A DNA stretch of 64,000 nucleotides, taken from assembly GCF_001955695.1 (NCBI RefSeq), contig NZ_CP019236.1:3596001-3660000 (forward strand), read 5' to 3'. The notes beneath the pieces are model-generated. The model was not told where the DNA came from and made no database searches. It saw nothing but the letters and a program-made list of their open reading frames with translations. This DNA is from Rhodoferax koreense (GTDB lineage: Bacteria; Pseudomonadota; Gammaproteobacteria; Burkholderiales; Burkholderiaceae_C). Shown here piece by piece: positions 17,377 through 26,293 of the stretch. Positions within the stretch are counted from its first letter, which is position 1; every line of letters starts with the position of its first letter. Both the position numbers and the translations under genes were made by a program.

Positions 17377-18393
17377 ATGCAGCTCGCCAACTTCCCGCGT
17401 TACCCGCTGACCTTCGGCCCCTCGCCGATCACCCCGCTCAAACGCCTGAGCGCCCACCTCGGCGGCAAGGTCGACCTGTTCGCCAAGCGCGAGGACTGCA
17501 ACAGCGGCCTGGCCTTCGGCGGCAACAAGACGCGCAAGCTCGAATACCTGATCCCCGAAGCCATCGCCGGCGGCTACGACACGCTGGTGTCGATCGGCGG
17601 CATCCAGTCCAACCAGACGCGCCAAGTCGCCGCCGTGGCCGCGCACCTGGGCATGAAGTGCGTGCTGGTGCAGGAGAACTGGGTCAACTATTCCGACGCC
17701 GTGTACGACCGCGTCGGCAACATCGAGATGAGCCGCATCATGGGCGCGGACGTGCGCCTGGACGCGGCCGGCTTCGACATCGGCATCCGCCCGAGCTGGG
17801 AACAGGCCATGGAAGACGTGCGCGCCGCCGGTGGCAAGCCGTTCCCGATTCCCGCGGGCTGCTCCGAGCACCCCTACGGCGGCCTGGGCTTCGTCGGCTT
17901 CGCCGAGGAAGTGCGCGCGCAGGAAGCCGAACTCGGCTTCAAGTTCGACTACGTGGTGGTGTGTTCGGTGACGGGCAGCACCCAGGCCGGCATGGTGGTG
18001 GGCTTCGCCGCCGACGGCCGGGCCGACAAGGTCATCGGCATCGACGCCTCGGCCAAGCCGGAGAAGACCCGCGACCAGATCCTGCGCATCGCGAAGAACA
18101 CCGCCAACCTGGTCGAACTCGGCCGCCCGATCACCGAGGCCGACGTGGTGCTGGACACCCGCTTCGGCGGCCCTGAATACGGCCTGCCCAACGAAGGCAC
18201 GATGGAAGCCATCCGCCTGTGCGCGCGCATGGAAGGCATGCTCACCGACCCGGTCTACGAAGGCAAGTCGATGCACGGCATGATCGAGCTGGTGCGCGAA
18301 GGCTTCTTCCCCGAAGGCTCGAAAGTGCTGTACGCCCACCTGGGCGGCGTGCCCGCGCTCAACGCCTACAGCTTCCTGTTCCGTAACGGCTGA
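17377..18393 (+). CDS. acdS: 1-aminocyclopropane-1-carboxylate deaminase
   Basis: A 338-residue PLP enzyme splitting ACC, the plant ethylene precursor, into 2-oxobutanoate and ammonia in the cytoplasm. The PLP lysine is Lys51 ([11 protein letters not shown]) and the nucleophile region has Ser78 (GIQSNQTR). The residues that separate true ACC deaminases from D-cysteine desulfhydrases are all of the ACC deaminase type: Tyr294 and Glu295 (DPVYEGKS) and Leu322 (YAHLGG). Length equals the family norm. Control is probably by the divergent AcdR. Presence suggests a plant-associated lifestyle. Confidence 0.97.
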   Translation: MQLANFPRYPLTFGPSPITPLKRLSAHLGGKVDLFAKREDCNSGLAFGGNKTRKLEYLIPEAIAGGYDTLVSIGGIQSNQTRQVAAVAAHLGMKCVLVQENWVNYSDAVYDRVGNIEMSRIMGADVRLDAAGFDIGIRPSWEQAMEDVRAAGGKPFPIPAGCSEHPYGGLGFVGFAEEVRAQEAELGFKFDYVVVCSVTGSTQAGMVVGFAADGRADKVIGIDASAKPEKTRDQILRIAKNTANLVELGRPITEADVVLDTRFGGPEYGLPNEGTMEAIRLCARMEGMLTDPVYEGKSMHGMIELVREGFFPEGSKVLYAHLGGVPALNAYSFLFRNG

Positions 18394-18424
18394 AGCCACG
18401 GCGGCTGGCCGCACAATCGGCGGC

Positions 18425-21007
18425 ATGCCCGCCGCTTCCGCCCTTCGCTCCCTCCTCGCCACCTTCTCCTGGCAGGAACTGCGCCAGCATCCGTGGCGCA
18501 ATGCCGCCGCCGTGCTCGCCGTGATGCTGGGCGTGGCGCTGGCCTTTTCGGTGCACCTGATCAACGCCTCCGCACTCAGCGAGTTCGCCAGCGCGGTGCG
18601 TTCGGTCGGTGGCCAACCCGACCTTTCCCTGCGCGGCATGCAGAGCCAGTTCGACGAGGCGCTGTTTCGCCGGGTGGCCACGCATCCAGAGGTGGCGGTG
18701 GCCAGCCCGGTGCTGGAGGTGCCGGGCTTCACCGTGGCGGGCGATGGCCAGCGGCGGCCGCTGCGCGTGGTCGGGATCGACGCGCTGGTGGTGGCGGCAG
18801 TGGCGCCGGGCCTGATGCCGGTGCCGGCCGAGGACGCCGGCCGCATGGCGCTGTTCGCGCCCGGCACAGTGTTCCTCAATGCCGCCGCGCGCCAGCAAGC
18901 GGCCGTGCAGCGTTGCGCCGACGGGCCGGGCGACTGCGTCCAACTCCAGAGCGGCCAGGCTCTGCGCAGCGTGCGCATCGCGGGCCATGTGAACGCCGCC
19001 GGTGCGCCGCTGGCGGTGATGGACATCGGCGCGGCGCAGGACTTCTTCGGCCTGCAAGGGCGGCTGTCGCGCATCGACCTGCGCCTAGCGCCCGGCACCG
19101 ATCACGCGGCCCTGCTCGCCGCGCTGCAGCTGCCGCCGGACATCCAGGCCGGTGAACCCGTCGACGCCGCGCTGCGCATCGACAACCTCTCGCGCGCCTA
19201 CCGCGTGAACCTGACCGTGCTGGCGCTGGTGGCGCTGTTCACCGGGGCCTTCCTGGTGTTCTCGGTGCTGTCGCTGAGCGTGGCCAAGCGCGCGCAGCAG
19301 TTCGCCCTGCTCGGCGTGCTCGGCCTCACCGGCCGGGAACGGCTGCAACTGGTGTTGTGGGAATCGCTGGTGCTCGGCAGCATCGGCAGCCTGGCCGGCA
19401 TTGCCTTGGGCACGGGCCTGGCCGCAGCGGCCTTGCGGCTGCTGGGCGGTGACCTCGGTGGCGGCTACTTCGCCGGCGTGGCGCCGAACCTGCAATGGGA
19501 CGGACCGGCGGCCCTGGTCTATGGCGGCCTGGGCATCGCCGCGGCGCTGGTCGGCGGCTGGTGGCCGGCGCGCCAGGCGCAGCGGCTGCCGCCGGCGCAG
19601 ACGCTCAAGGGCCTGGGCACACTGCAGGCCGGGCGTCGTGCGCGCTGGCTCGGCGCGGTGCTGCTGCTCGGCGGTGTGCTGCTGGCCCTCATGCCGCCGC
19701 TGTTCGGCCTGCCGCTGGCCGCCTACTTCGCGGTGGCGCTGCTGCTGGTGGGCGGCATCAGCGTATTGCCGTGGCTGATCGCCCTGCTCTACGACCGGCT
19801 CGCGCCGCTGCTGGCCCACCGGCTGCTGCCGATGCTGGCCGTGGAGCGCGCACGCCGCGTGCGCGAGAGCGCGGCCGTGGCCGTGAGCGGTGTGGTCGCC
19901 TCGCTGAGCCTGGCGGTGGCGCTGACGGTGATGGTGGCCAGTTTTCGCGACTCGGTGACGCAGTGGCTCGACGTGGTGCTGCCGGCCGACCTCTACCTGC
20001 GCGGCGCCGGTGCCGGCGGCCCCAGCGAGGCCAGCCTGTTCGATGCCGGCTTCGTGCAGGCGGTGGCCCGGCTGGACGGCGTCGAGCAGGCGACGACGCT
20101 GCGCGTGCGCAGCCTGCAGCTCGACCCGGGGCAGCCGGCCGTGGCGCTGCTGTCGCGGCCGATCGGCGCCGATCCCGCGGTCAGCCTGCCGCTGGTGGGT
20201 GCCCCGCTGCCCGTGCCGGCGGGGCAGATCGGCATCTATGTGAGCGAGCCGATGGTCGACCTTTATGGCGCACGACCAGGCACCGCGTTCGCGCCACTTT
20301 CAGCATCTTTTGGCACGCTCACGCAGGACAGTCCTGCGCAAGCCGCTTCATTTTTCATAGCAGGCGTGTGGCGCGACTATGCGCGCCAGTTCGGCGCCAT
20401 CGCCATGGACCGCGGTGATTTCGAACGGCTCACCGGCGACCGCAGCGTGAGCGACATCGCGCTGAAGCTGCGGCCCGGCGCGGACACCGGACCACTGCAG
20501 CAGGCCGTGCGTGAACTGGCGAAGCAGCACGCCAACGGCGACATCGAATTCACCGCCGTGGGCCAGATCCGCGCCACCTCGCTTCGCATCTTCGACCGCA
20601 GCTTCGCCGTGACCTACTGGCTGCAGGCCGTGGCCATCGGCATCGGCCTGTTCGGCGTGGCGGCCAGCTTCAGCGCCCAGGTGCTCGCGCGGCGCAAGGA
20701 ATTCGGCCTGCTGGCGCACCTGGGCCTCACGCGGCGCCAGATCCTGGCCGTGGTGGCCTCCGAGGGCGCGGCCTGGACGCTGATCGGCTCGCTTGCCGGC
20801 CTGGCGCTCGGCCTGGCCGTGGCCGTGGTGCTGGTCTACGTGGTCAATCCGCAGAGTTTCCACTGGACGATGGACTTGATGCTGCCCTGGCCCCGCCTGG
20901 TGGCGCTGTGCCTAGCGGTCGTCGCGGCCGGCACGGTGACGGCCTGGCTGGCCGGGCGCGCCGCGGCCGGGCGGGACGCGGTGCTGGCGGTGAAGGAGGA
21001 TTGGTAG
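18425..21007 (+). CDS. FtsX-family ABC transporter permease, large (MacB/LolC-like)
   Basis: An 860-residue membrane protein with two FtsX units. It starts with LRQHPWRNAAAVLAVMLGVA (helix 1) and a periplasmic domain, then a three-helix block near residues 260-385. A helix pair (LGAVLLLGGVLLALMPPLFG) and a second periplasmic domain follow, and a final block from about residue 725 ends in TAWLAGRAAAGRD. Such permeases work with an ABC ATPase on lipoproteins, lipids or envelope stress, but no ATPase gene lies beside it. Codons at 20295-20362 read through a repeat-like element (see that entry). An AttH-type lipocalin, a frequent partner, is 3 kb downstream but separated by two unrelated genes. 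Confidence 0.85.
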   Translation: MPAASALRSLLATFSWQELRQHPWRNAAAVLAVMLGVALAFSVHLINASALSEFASAVRSVGGQPDLSLRGMQSQFDEALFRRVATHPEVAVASPVLEVPGFTVAGDGQRRPLRVVGIDALVVAAVAPGLMPVPAEDAGRMALFAPGTVFLNAAARQQAAVQRCADGPGDCVQLQSGQALRSVRIAGHVNAAGAPLAVMDIGAAQDFFGLQGRLSRIDLRLAPGTDHAALLAALQLPPDIQAGEPVDAALRIDNLSRAYRVNLTVLALVALFTGAFLVFSVLSLSVAKRAQQFALLGVLGLTGRERLQLVLWESLVLGSIGSLAGIALGTGLAAAALRLLGGDLGGGYFAGVAPNLQWDGPAALVYGGLGIAAALVGGWWPARQAQRLPPAQTLKGLGTLQAGRRARWLGAVLLLGGVLLALMPPLFGLPLAAYFAVALLLVGGISVLPWLIALLYDRLAPLLAHRLLPMLAVERARRVRESAAVAVSGVVASLSLAVALTVMVASFRDSVTQWLDVVLPADLYLRGAGAGGPSEASLFDAGFVQAVARLDGVEQATTLRVRSLQLDPGQPAVALLSRPIGADPAVSLPLVGAPLPVPAGQIGIYVSEPMVDLYGARPGTAFAPLSASFGTLTQDSPAQAASFFIAGVWRDYARQFGAIAMDRGDFERLTGDRSVSDIALKLRPGADTGPLQQAVRELAKQHANGDIEFTAVGQIRATSLRIFDRSFAVTYWLQAVAIGIGLFGVAASFSAQVLARRKEFGLLAHLGLTRRQILAVVASEGAAWTLIGSLAGLALGLAVAVVLVYVVNPQSFHWTMDLMLPWPRLVALCLAVVAAGTVTAWLAGRAAAGRDAVLAVKEDW
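20295..20362 (-). repeat. Repeat-like element carried in frame inside the FtsX permease gene
   Basis: In reverse complement this stretch reads TATGAAAAATGAAGCGGCTT, a core GCGCAGG-ACTGT-CCTGCG, then TGAGCGTGCCAAAAGATGC. That matches the layout of the element at 10222-10280. Here it is translated as part of the second periplasmic domain (SASFGTLTQDSPAQAAS), keeping the frame open. Confidence 0.45.
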
Positions 21008-21078
21008 CCCGCCATCCCGGCCACGCCCTAAAGTCCCGGCGGATCGGGGAAAGCCCGGCTATCCATTAAATTCGGGTT

Positions 21079-22674
21079 ATGTTGCAACGCAGAAAAATTC
21101 TCACCGCCGGCATCGGCTCGGCCACCCTGGCCAGCCTCGGCTTGCCGCTCCCCGCACTCGCGCAGGCTGAGCTCCGCTTCGGTCCGGCCGCGCCTTTCAG
21201 CTTCGATGGCCTGGTCGACACCGCGAAAACGCTGGCCGCAAAGCCCTACGACGCCGGCACGCCGCTGCCGCGCGAAGTGCTGGAGCGCATCGACTACGAC
21301 GCCCATGGCAAGATCAAATTCAACACCGACCGCGCGCCTTTCAAGGACGGGCCGGGTCCGTTTGCGCTGACCTTCTTCCACCTGGGCCGCTACTTCCAGA
21401 CGCCGGTGCACATGCACCTGCTGGACGGCGCCGACGGCCAGCGCACCGCCCGCGAACTGCTGTACGACCCGAGCTACTTCGACATGCCGGCCGACAGCCC
21501 GGCCAAGGCCTTGCCCGAGGGCGCGGGCTTCGCCGGCTTCCGGTTCCAGGAGAGCCGCACCGGCGACCAGCAGCAGCTGCCCTGGCAGACCAACGACTGG
21601 GTGGCGTTTCTCGGCGCCTCGTACTTCCGCGCCATCGGCGAGCTCTACCAGTACGGCCTGTCGGCCCGGGGCATCGCGCTGGACGTGGCCATGCCCGATC
21701 GGCCCGAGGAGTTTCCGTCGTTCACCCACTTCTACTTCGAGCCGCCGGCGGCCGGCAGCACCGCGGTGACGGTGTACGCGCTGCTCGAAGGCCCGAGCAT
21801 CACCGGCGCCTACCGCTTCGTGATGCAGCGCGACAAGGCGGTGCTGATGGACATCGAGTGCCGGCTCTTCCTGCGCCGTGACGTCGGGCGGCTGGGCATC
21901 GCGCCCCTGACCTCGATGTACTGGTATTCCGATACGCAGAAGCCGACCGCCATCGACTGGCGTCCCGAGGTGCACGATTCCGACGGCCTGGCGATCTGGA
22001 ACGGCGCCGGCGAACGCCTCTGGCGCCCGCTCAACAACCCGGCCCGCACCGTCGTCTCGTCGTTTGCCGACGCGCATCCACGCGGCTTCGGCCTGCTGCA
22101 GCGCGACCGCGTGTTCGATCATTACCTCGATGGCGTCAACTACGACAAGCGGCCCAGCCTGTGGGTGGAGCCCGTCGGCGACTGGGGCGACGGCGCGGTG
22201 CAACTGGTCGAGATTCCGACCGACGACGAGATCCACGACAACATCGGCGCCTTCTGGGTGCCCAAGGCGCCGGCGACGGCGGGGTCGAGCTACAGCTTTC
22301 GCTACAAGTTGCACTGGGTGGCCGACGAGCCCTATCCGTCGCCCATGGCGCTGTGCGTGGCCACCCGCATCGGCCGCGGCGGGCAGCCGGGCCAGCCGCG
22401 GCCGGCCGGCGTGCGCAAATTCATGGTCGAGTTCCTGGGCGGTCCGCTGGCCAGCCTGCCCTTCGGCGTGAAACCCGAGGCCGTGCTCTGGGCCGCGCGC
22501 GGCAGCTTTTCCTACGTGTTCACCGAAGCCGTGCCGGACGGCGTCGCCGGGCACTGGCGCGCGCAGTTCGACTTCACGGCGGAGGGCATGGAGCCGGTGG
22601 ACATGCGGCTGTACCTGAAGAACGGCGACCAGACGCTCAGCGAGACCTGGTCGTACCAATACCATCCGTTCTGA
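21079..22674 (+). CDS. opgD: Periplasmic glucan biosynthesis protein, MdoG/OpgD type
   Basis: A 531-residue exported protein of the OpgG/OpgD family that shapes osmoregulated periplasmic glucans. The N-terminus MLQRRKILTAGIGSATLASL is a twin-arginine-type signal, as in OpgD, with cleavage after ALA near residue 28. The mature part begins FSFDGLVDTAKTLAAKPYD and has FFHLGRYFQTPVHM and the conserved PFGVKPEAVLW region. OpgH, the glucosyltransferase usually paired with OpgG, is not in the window, which favours OpgD over OpgG. A GGDEF gene converges on it with a 24-bp gap. Confidence 0.88.
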   Translation: MLQRRKILTAGIGSATLASLGLPLPALAQAELRFGPAAPFSFDGLVDTAKTLAAKPYDAGTPLPREVLERIDYDAHGKIKFNTDRAPFKDGPGPFALTFFHLGRYFQTPVHMHLLDGADGQRTARELLYDPSYFDMPADSPAKALPEGAGFAGFRFQESRTGDQQQLPWQTNDWVAFLGASYFRAIGELYQYGLSARGIALDVAMPDRPEEFPSFTHFYFEPPAAGSTAVTVYALLEGPSITGAYRFVMQRDKAVLMDIECRLFLRRDVGRLGIAPLTSMYWYSDTQKPTAIDWRPEVHDSDGLAIWNGAGERLWRPLNNPARTVVSSFADAHPRGFGLLQRDRVFDHYLDGVNYDKRPSLWVEPVGDWGDGAVQLVEIPTDDEIHDNIGAFWVPKAPATAGSSYSFRYKLHWVADEPYPSPMALCVATRIGRGGQPGQPRPAGVRKFMVEFLGGPLASLPFGVKPEAVLWAARGSFSYVFTEAVPDGVAGHWRAQFDFTAEGMEPVDMRLYLKNGDQTLSETWSYQYHPF

Positions 22675-22698
22675 GGCAACGGCCGGCGCCGCAGCGGC

Positions 22699-23973
22699 TC
22701 AGACGAGGTATTCGGCAGCCGCCGCCGTGACCACCTGGTTGCGGCCCTGCGACTTGGCCCGGTACAGCGCCTCGTCGGCCTGGCGCAGCAGCAGTTCCGG
22801 GCTGGTCCGGGCATCGGGCACCAGCACCGCCACGCCGATGCTGAGCGTCACATGGCCGACCGGTGACAGGCTGTGCGGTATGCCGCGGTGCTCGACCACG
22901 GCGCGGATGGTTTCCGCGAGGTGCAGCATCTCGGCCGCGTCCAGGCCTGGCGCGATGAAGGCGAACTCCTCCCCGCCGTAGCGCGCGGCCACGTCGCCGG
23001 CGCGGCGCACGTAGCCGCCGACGATGCCGGCCACCAGGCGCAGGCAGTCGTCCCCGGCCTGGTGGCCATAGCGGTCGTTGTATTGCTTGAACCAGTCCAC
23101 GTCCAGCATGGCCAGCGCCAGCGGCTGGCGCAGGCGGGCCTGGCGGTTCCACTCCTGCAGCAGCAGCTTGTCGAAATGGCGGCGATTGGCGATGCCGGTG
23201 AGGCCGTCGGTGGCGCTGAGCAATTCGAGGCTGCGGTTGGCGGCCTCGAGCTCGGCCGTGCGTTCGGCCACCGACTGCTCCAGGCGGCGCTCCTGGTTGC
23301 GCAGGTGCTCGACGAGCCGGGCCTCGGCGCGCACCAGCGCATGGCGCGATTGCTCGCGCTGGCGCATGAGCTGCACCACGCCCATCGCGAAGGCCACCGT
23401 CAGCAGGCTCTGGAAGATGGTCAGGCCCAGGGTGAAGATGAGGTGGTCGGACACCTCGTTGCGTTGCTCGTCGATCAACAGGGTCGTGCGCTGGTTCGCG
23501 TACAGCATGTAGTCGTGGATCGGCTCGCGCATCGTGGTTTCGCTCAGCGTCAGCATTTCCTGCAGCGCGCCCGGGGTCACCTCGCGGTCAGGGTTCGCGC
23601 CCAGGTAGTGATCGAAGGAAGCGATGAAGGCGTTCACCGTCTCCAGCGTGCGGCGGTACAGGGGATGGTCCGTCGCCTCGGGCTGGTTGCGCCCGTTGGC
23701 GAACACCATGAACTGGTTGACGAAGATGTCGTAGCGCAGCTGCAAGGCTTCGCGGCTGGCGGCGTTGGGCAGGTAGACGCTGCGTTCGAGCGCACGTTCG
23801 AAGCGTTCGAACTCGTTGGCCAGGGTGGCGGCGCGGCGCAGTTCCTGGATGCGGCTACCGGAGACGCTGGCGCTGAAATGCAGGAACTGGCGCACCTGCA
23901 GCCAGGAAATGCAGGCGAACACCAGCACCAGGGCCAGGCCCAGGCCGACGACCCAATGGCGGCGGAACCTCAT
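22699..23973 (-). CDS. Membrane diguanylate cyclase with periplasmic sensor region
   Basis: A 424-residue protein: transmembrane helix 1 (WVVGLGLALVLVFACISW), a periplasmic helical region of about 140 residues, and helix 2 (FTLGLTIFQSLLTVAFAMGV). A coiled coil (LRNQERRLEQSVAERTAELE) and a GGDEF domain with the active motif RYGGEEF follow. RAGD five residues before GGEEF is an intact inhibitory site, so product feedback is expected. It should make c-di-GMP from GTP in response to a periplasmic or membrane signal. It converges with opgD; no link in function is evident. Confidence 0.92.
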   Translation of the reverse strand: MRFRRHWVVGLGLALVLVFACISWLQVRQFLHFSASVSGSRIQELRRAATLANEFERFERALERSVYLPNAASREALQLRYDIFVNQFMVFANGRNQPEATDHPLYRRTLETVNAFIASFDHYLGANPDREVTPGALQEMLTLSETTMREPIHDYMLYANQRTTLLIDEQRNEVSDHLIFTLGLTIFQSLLTVAFAMGVVQLMRQREQSRHALVRAEARLVEHLRNQERRLEQSVAERTAELEAANRSLELLSATDGLTGIANRRHFDKLLLQEWNRQARLRQPLALAMLDVDWFKQYNDRYGHQAGDDCLRLVAGIVGGYVRRAGDVAARYGGEEFAFIAPGLDAAEMLHLAETIRAVVEHRGIPHSLSPVGHVTLSIGVAVLVPDARTSPELLLRQADEALYRAKSQGRNQVVTAAAAEYLV

Positions 23974-24189
23974 GGGGCGCGGTCACCCACCGGGCGGCTG
24001 CCGCCAGACCCGTCATTTCCCCTACGGCTGCACCAGAGAATCAGCAAATTCGGACCTCGTCGTGTGGAAACCACCGGCCGGCAAACGCGCGCCGCAGGCA
24101 GCCGTCGATGATAGCGCGCACGGCCCGAACGACCATACGCCGAACGGCCCAGAACCAGGCGACGCGCCGCCGTCTGACACAATCCGCCG

Positions 24190-25317
24190 ATGCACGACGC
24201 GCCCTCCTCCATCGCGGTCGCCGCCCCGGCCCTCACGCGCCGCCGCTGGCTCGCCGGCATGTTGGCAGGCGTGGTGCCGCTGGGTGCGGCCGCCCTGCCG
24301 CCGGCCGAACTGCGCTTTCCGCGCGACCTCGGCAGCCATCCCGACTTCGACACCGAGTGGTGGTACATCACCGGCTGGGCGCGCACCGCCGCGGCCCGCG
24401 AATTCGGCTTCCAGCTCACTTTTTTCCGCAGCCGGGTGGACGCCACGCAAGCCATGGCCTCGCAGTTCGCGGCACGGCAACTGATCTTCGCCCACGCCGC
24501 GCTCACCGACGTGGCCGGTCGCAAGCTCTGGCACGACCAGCGCATCGCGCGCGCGGGCTTCGGCGTGGCCGAGGCCGGCGAGATGGACACGGCGCTGCGC
24601 CTGCGCGACTGGTCGCTGGTGCGGCAGGATGCGCCCGGCACGACCGCCGGCGCGACCGTCTCGACCTACGCCGCCGCGCTGCCGGCCCAGGATTTCGGCC
24701 TGGACCTGCAGCTCGTCGCCACGCAGCCCCTGCTGCTGCAAGGCCGGAAAGGCCTGTCGCGCAAGGGACCGGACGCCGCGCAGGCCAGCTATTACGTGAG
24801 CCAGCCGCAGCTCGCGGTGCGTGGCCGGCTGCGGTTGCGCGGCGAACGGTTCGACATCGCGGAAGGCCGCGCCTGGCTGGACCACGAATGGAGCCGGGCC
24901 CTGATGCATCCGGACGCCGTGGGCTGGGACTGGATCGGCATGAACCTTGCCGACGGCGGCGCGCTCACGGCGTTCCACCTGCGCCGGGCCGACGGCTCGG
25001 CGCTGTGGGCCGGCGGCTCGTTCCGCGGTGCCGATGGGACGCTGCGCAGCTTCCATGAAAACGAAGTGGTGTTCGAGCCAGTGCGGCAGTGGACCAGCGC
25101 CGCGAGCCAGGCCCGTTACCCCGTCGAATGGCGCGTGCGCACACCCGCGGGCAGGTTCGGCGTGCGCGCCCTCGTGGACGACCAGGAGCTCGACAGCCGA
25201 GCCTCGACCGGTGCGATCTACTGGGAGGGCCTGAGCGAGCTGCGCGACGCCACCGGCGCGGTCGTCGGGCGCGGCTATCTGGAGATGACCGGTTACGCCA
25301 CGCGGTTGAAGCTGTAG
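24190..25317 (+). CDS. AttH-like lipocalin-domain protein (CrtC/carotenoid 1,2-hydratase fold)
   Basis: A 375-residue exported protein. LTRRRWLAGMLAGVVPLGAA is a twin-arginine-type signal. The mature N-terminus has DFDTEWWYITGWA and later WLDHEWSRALM, both marks of the AttH/CrtC family. Family members are usually encoded beside an ABC ATPase and an FtsX-type permease and are of uncertain function; true hydratase activity is known only for CrtC. The large FtsX permease at 18.4-21.0 kb may be its partner although opgD and a diguanylate cyclase gene lie between. No carotenoid genes are present, so pigment synthesis is unlikely. Confidence 0.82.
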   Translation: MHDAPSSIAVAAPALTRRRWLAGMLAGVVPLGAAALPPAELRFPRDLGSHPDFDTEWWYITGWARTAAAREFGFQLTFFRSRVDATQAMASQFAARQLIFAHAALTDVAGRKLWHDQRIARAGFGVAEAGEMDTALRLRDWSLVRQDAPGTTAGATVSTYAAALPAQDFGLDLQLVATQPLLLQGRKGLSRKGPDAAQASYYVSQPQLAVRGRLRLRGERFDIAEGRAWLDHEWSRALMHPDAVGWDWIGMNLADGGALTAFHLRRADGSALWAGGSFRGADGTLRSFHENEVVFEPVRQWTSAASQARYPVEWRVRTPAGRFGVRALVDDQELDSRASTGAIYWEGLSELRDATGAVVGRGYLEMTGYATRLKL

Positions 25318-25381
25318 CGTCCGATCACCACCACGAGAGTCTGGCGACATTTGGCGCGCGCGGCCGATGGATGATGGGCCC

Positions 25382-26293
25382 ATGAAGAACCCATCCCTCA
25401 CCGGCAGCCTGATGGTGCTGCTCGCCGCCATGTTCTGGGGCACGACGGGCACGGCCCAGAGTTTCGCCCCCGCGCAACTGCCCGCGCAGTGGGTCGGCGC
25501 GCTGCGGCTGGCGATGTCGGCGCTTTTCTTCCTCGCCTATGTGGGGTTGACCCAGCCACGCGCGCGGCTGCTGGCCGACCTGCGCGCCATGCCCTGGGGC
25601 CGGGTGCTGTTCGCCGGCACCTGCGTGGCCGCCTACAACCTGAGCTTCTTCGCCGGCGTGAAAGCCAGCGGCGTGGCCATCGGCACCGCCATCGCCATCG
25701 GCAGCGGACCGCTGTGGGCCGGGCTGCTGCAGTGGCTGCTGGCCGGTCAGGCGCCGCGTCCGGCCTGGTGGATCGGCACGCTGCTGGCCGTCGCCGGCGG
25801 TGCGGCGATGGTGCTGTCGGGCAGCGGTGGCGCGCCACTCAGCCCGGTGGGTATCGGCTTGTGCCTCGTCGCGGGCCTGTCCTATGCGGTCTATGCGCTG
25901 GTGAATCAGCGGCTGGTGCGACAGGCAGCACCTTCCACCGTGACCCTGCTGGTGTTCGGCACGGCGGCGTTGATCGCGGTGCCGGCGGCTGTGTGGTGGG
26001 TCGGCGCACCGGCGGCGATGTCGGCCGGTGGCTGGCTGGTGGTCGGCTACCTCGGCGTGGTGGCCACGGGACTGGCCTATCTGCTGTTCAGCAGCGCGCT
26101 GCGCCACATCAGCGCCGCCACCGGCGTGACGCTGGCACTGGCCGAACCGCTCACCGCCTTCGTGCTGGCGGTGCTGGTCGTGCACGAGCAACCGGCCCTG
26201 GGCGCCTTCGCCGGCCTGGCCCTGGTGCTGGCCGGCCTGGCCGTGGTGATCTGGGCCGAGGTGCGCGGCACCGCCCGGCTACAGCACCAATAA
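25382..26293 (+). CDS. EamA/DMT-family transporter
   Basis: A 303-residue protein with ten predicted helices in two EamA repeats (first repeat from LMVLLAAMFWGTTGTAQSF; second from VGIGLCLVAGLSYAVYALV). The SALRHISAATGVTLALAEPL stretch is typical of RhtA/YdcZ-like members, which export amino acids or metabolites. Substrate unknown. I chose ATG 25382 rather than 25367 because the mature family start MKNPSL fits. The 3' end overlaps the convergent glycerate kinase gene by 15 bp. Confidence 0.88.
   Translation: MKNPSLTGSLMVLLAAMFWGTTGTAQSFAPAQLPAQWVGALRLAMSALFFLAYVGLTQPRARLLADLRAMPWGRVLFAGTCVAAYNLSFFAGVKASGVAIGTAIAIGSGPLWAGLLQWLLAGQAPRPAWWIGTLLAVAGGAAMVLSGSGGAPLSPVGIGLCLVAGLSYAVYALVNQRLVRQAAPSTVTLLVFGTAALIAVPAAVWWVGAPAAMSAGGWLVVGYLGVVATGLAYLLFSSALRHISAATGVTLALAEPLTAFVLAVLVVHEQPALGAFAGLALVLAGLAVVIWAEVRGTARLQHQ

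Noticed and set aside
24190..25317. Genuine carotenoid 1,2-hydratase
   Set aside because: Only the fold family matches; no carotenoid biosynthesis genes are present and the AttH subgroup fits better.
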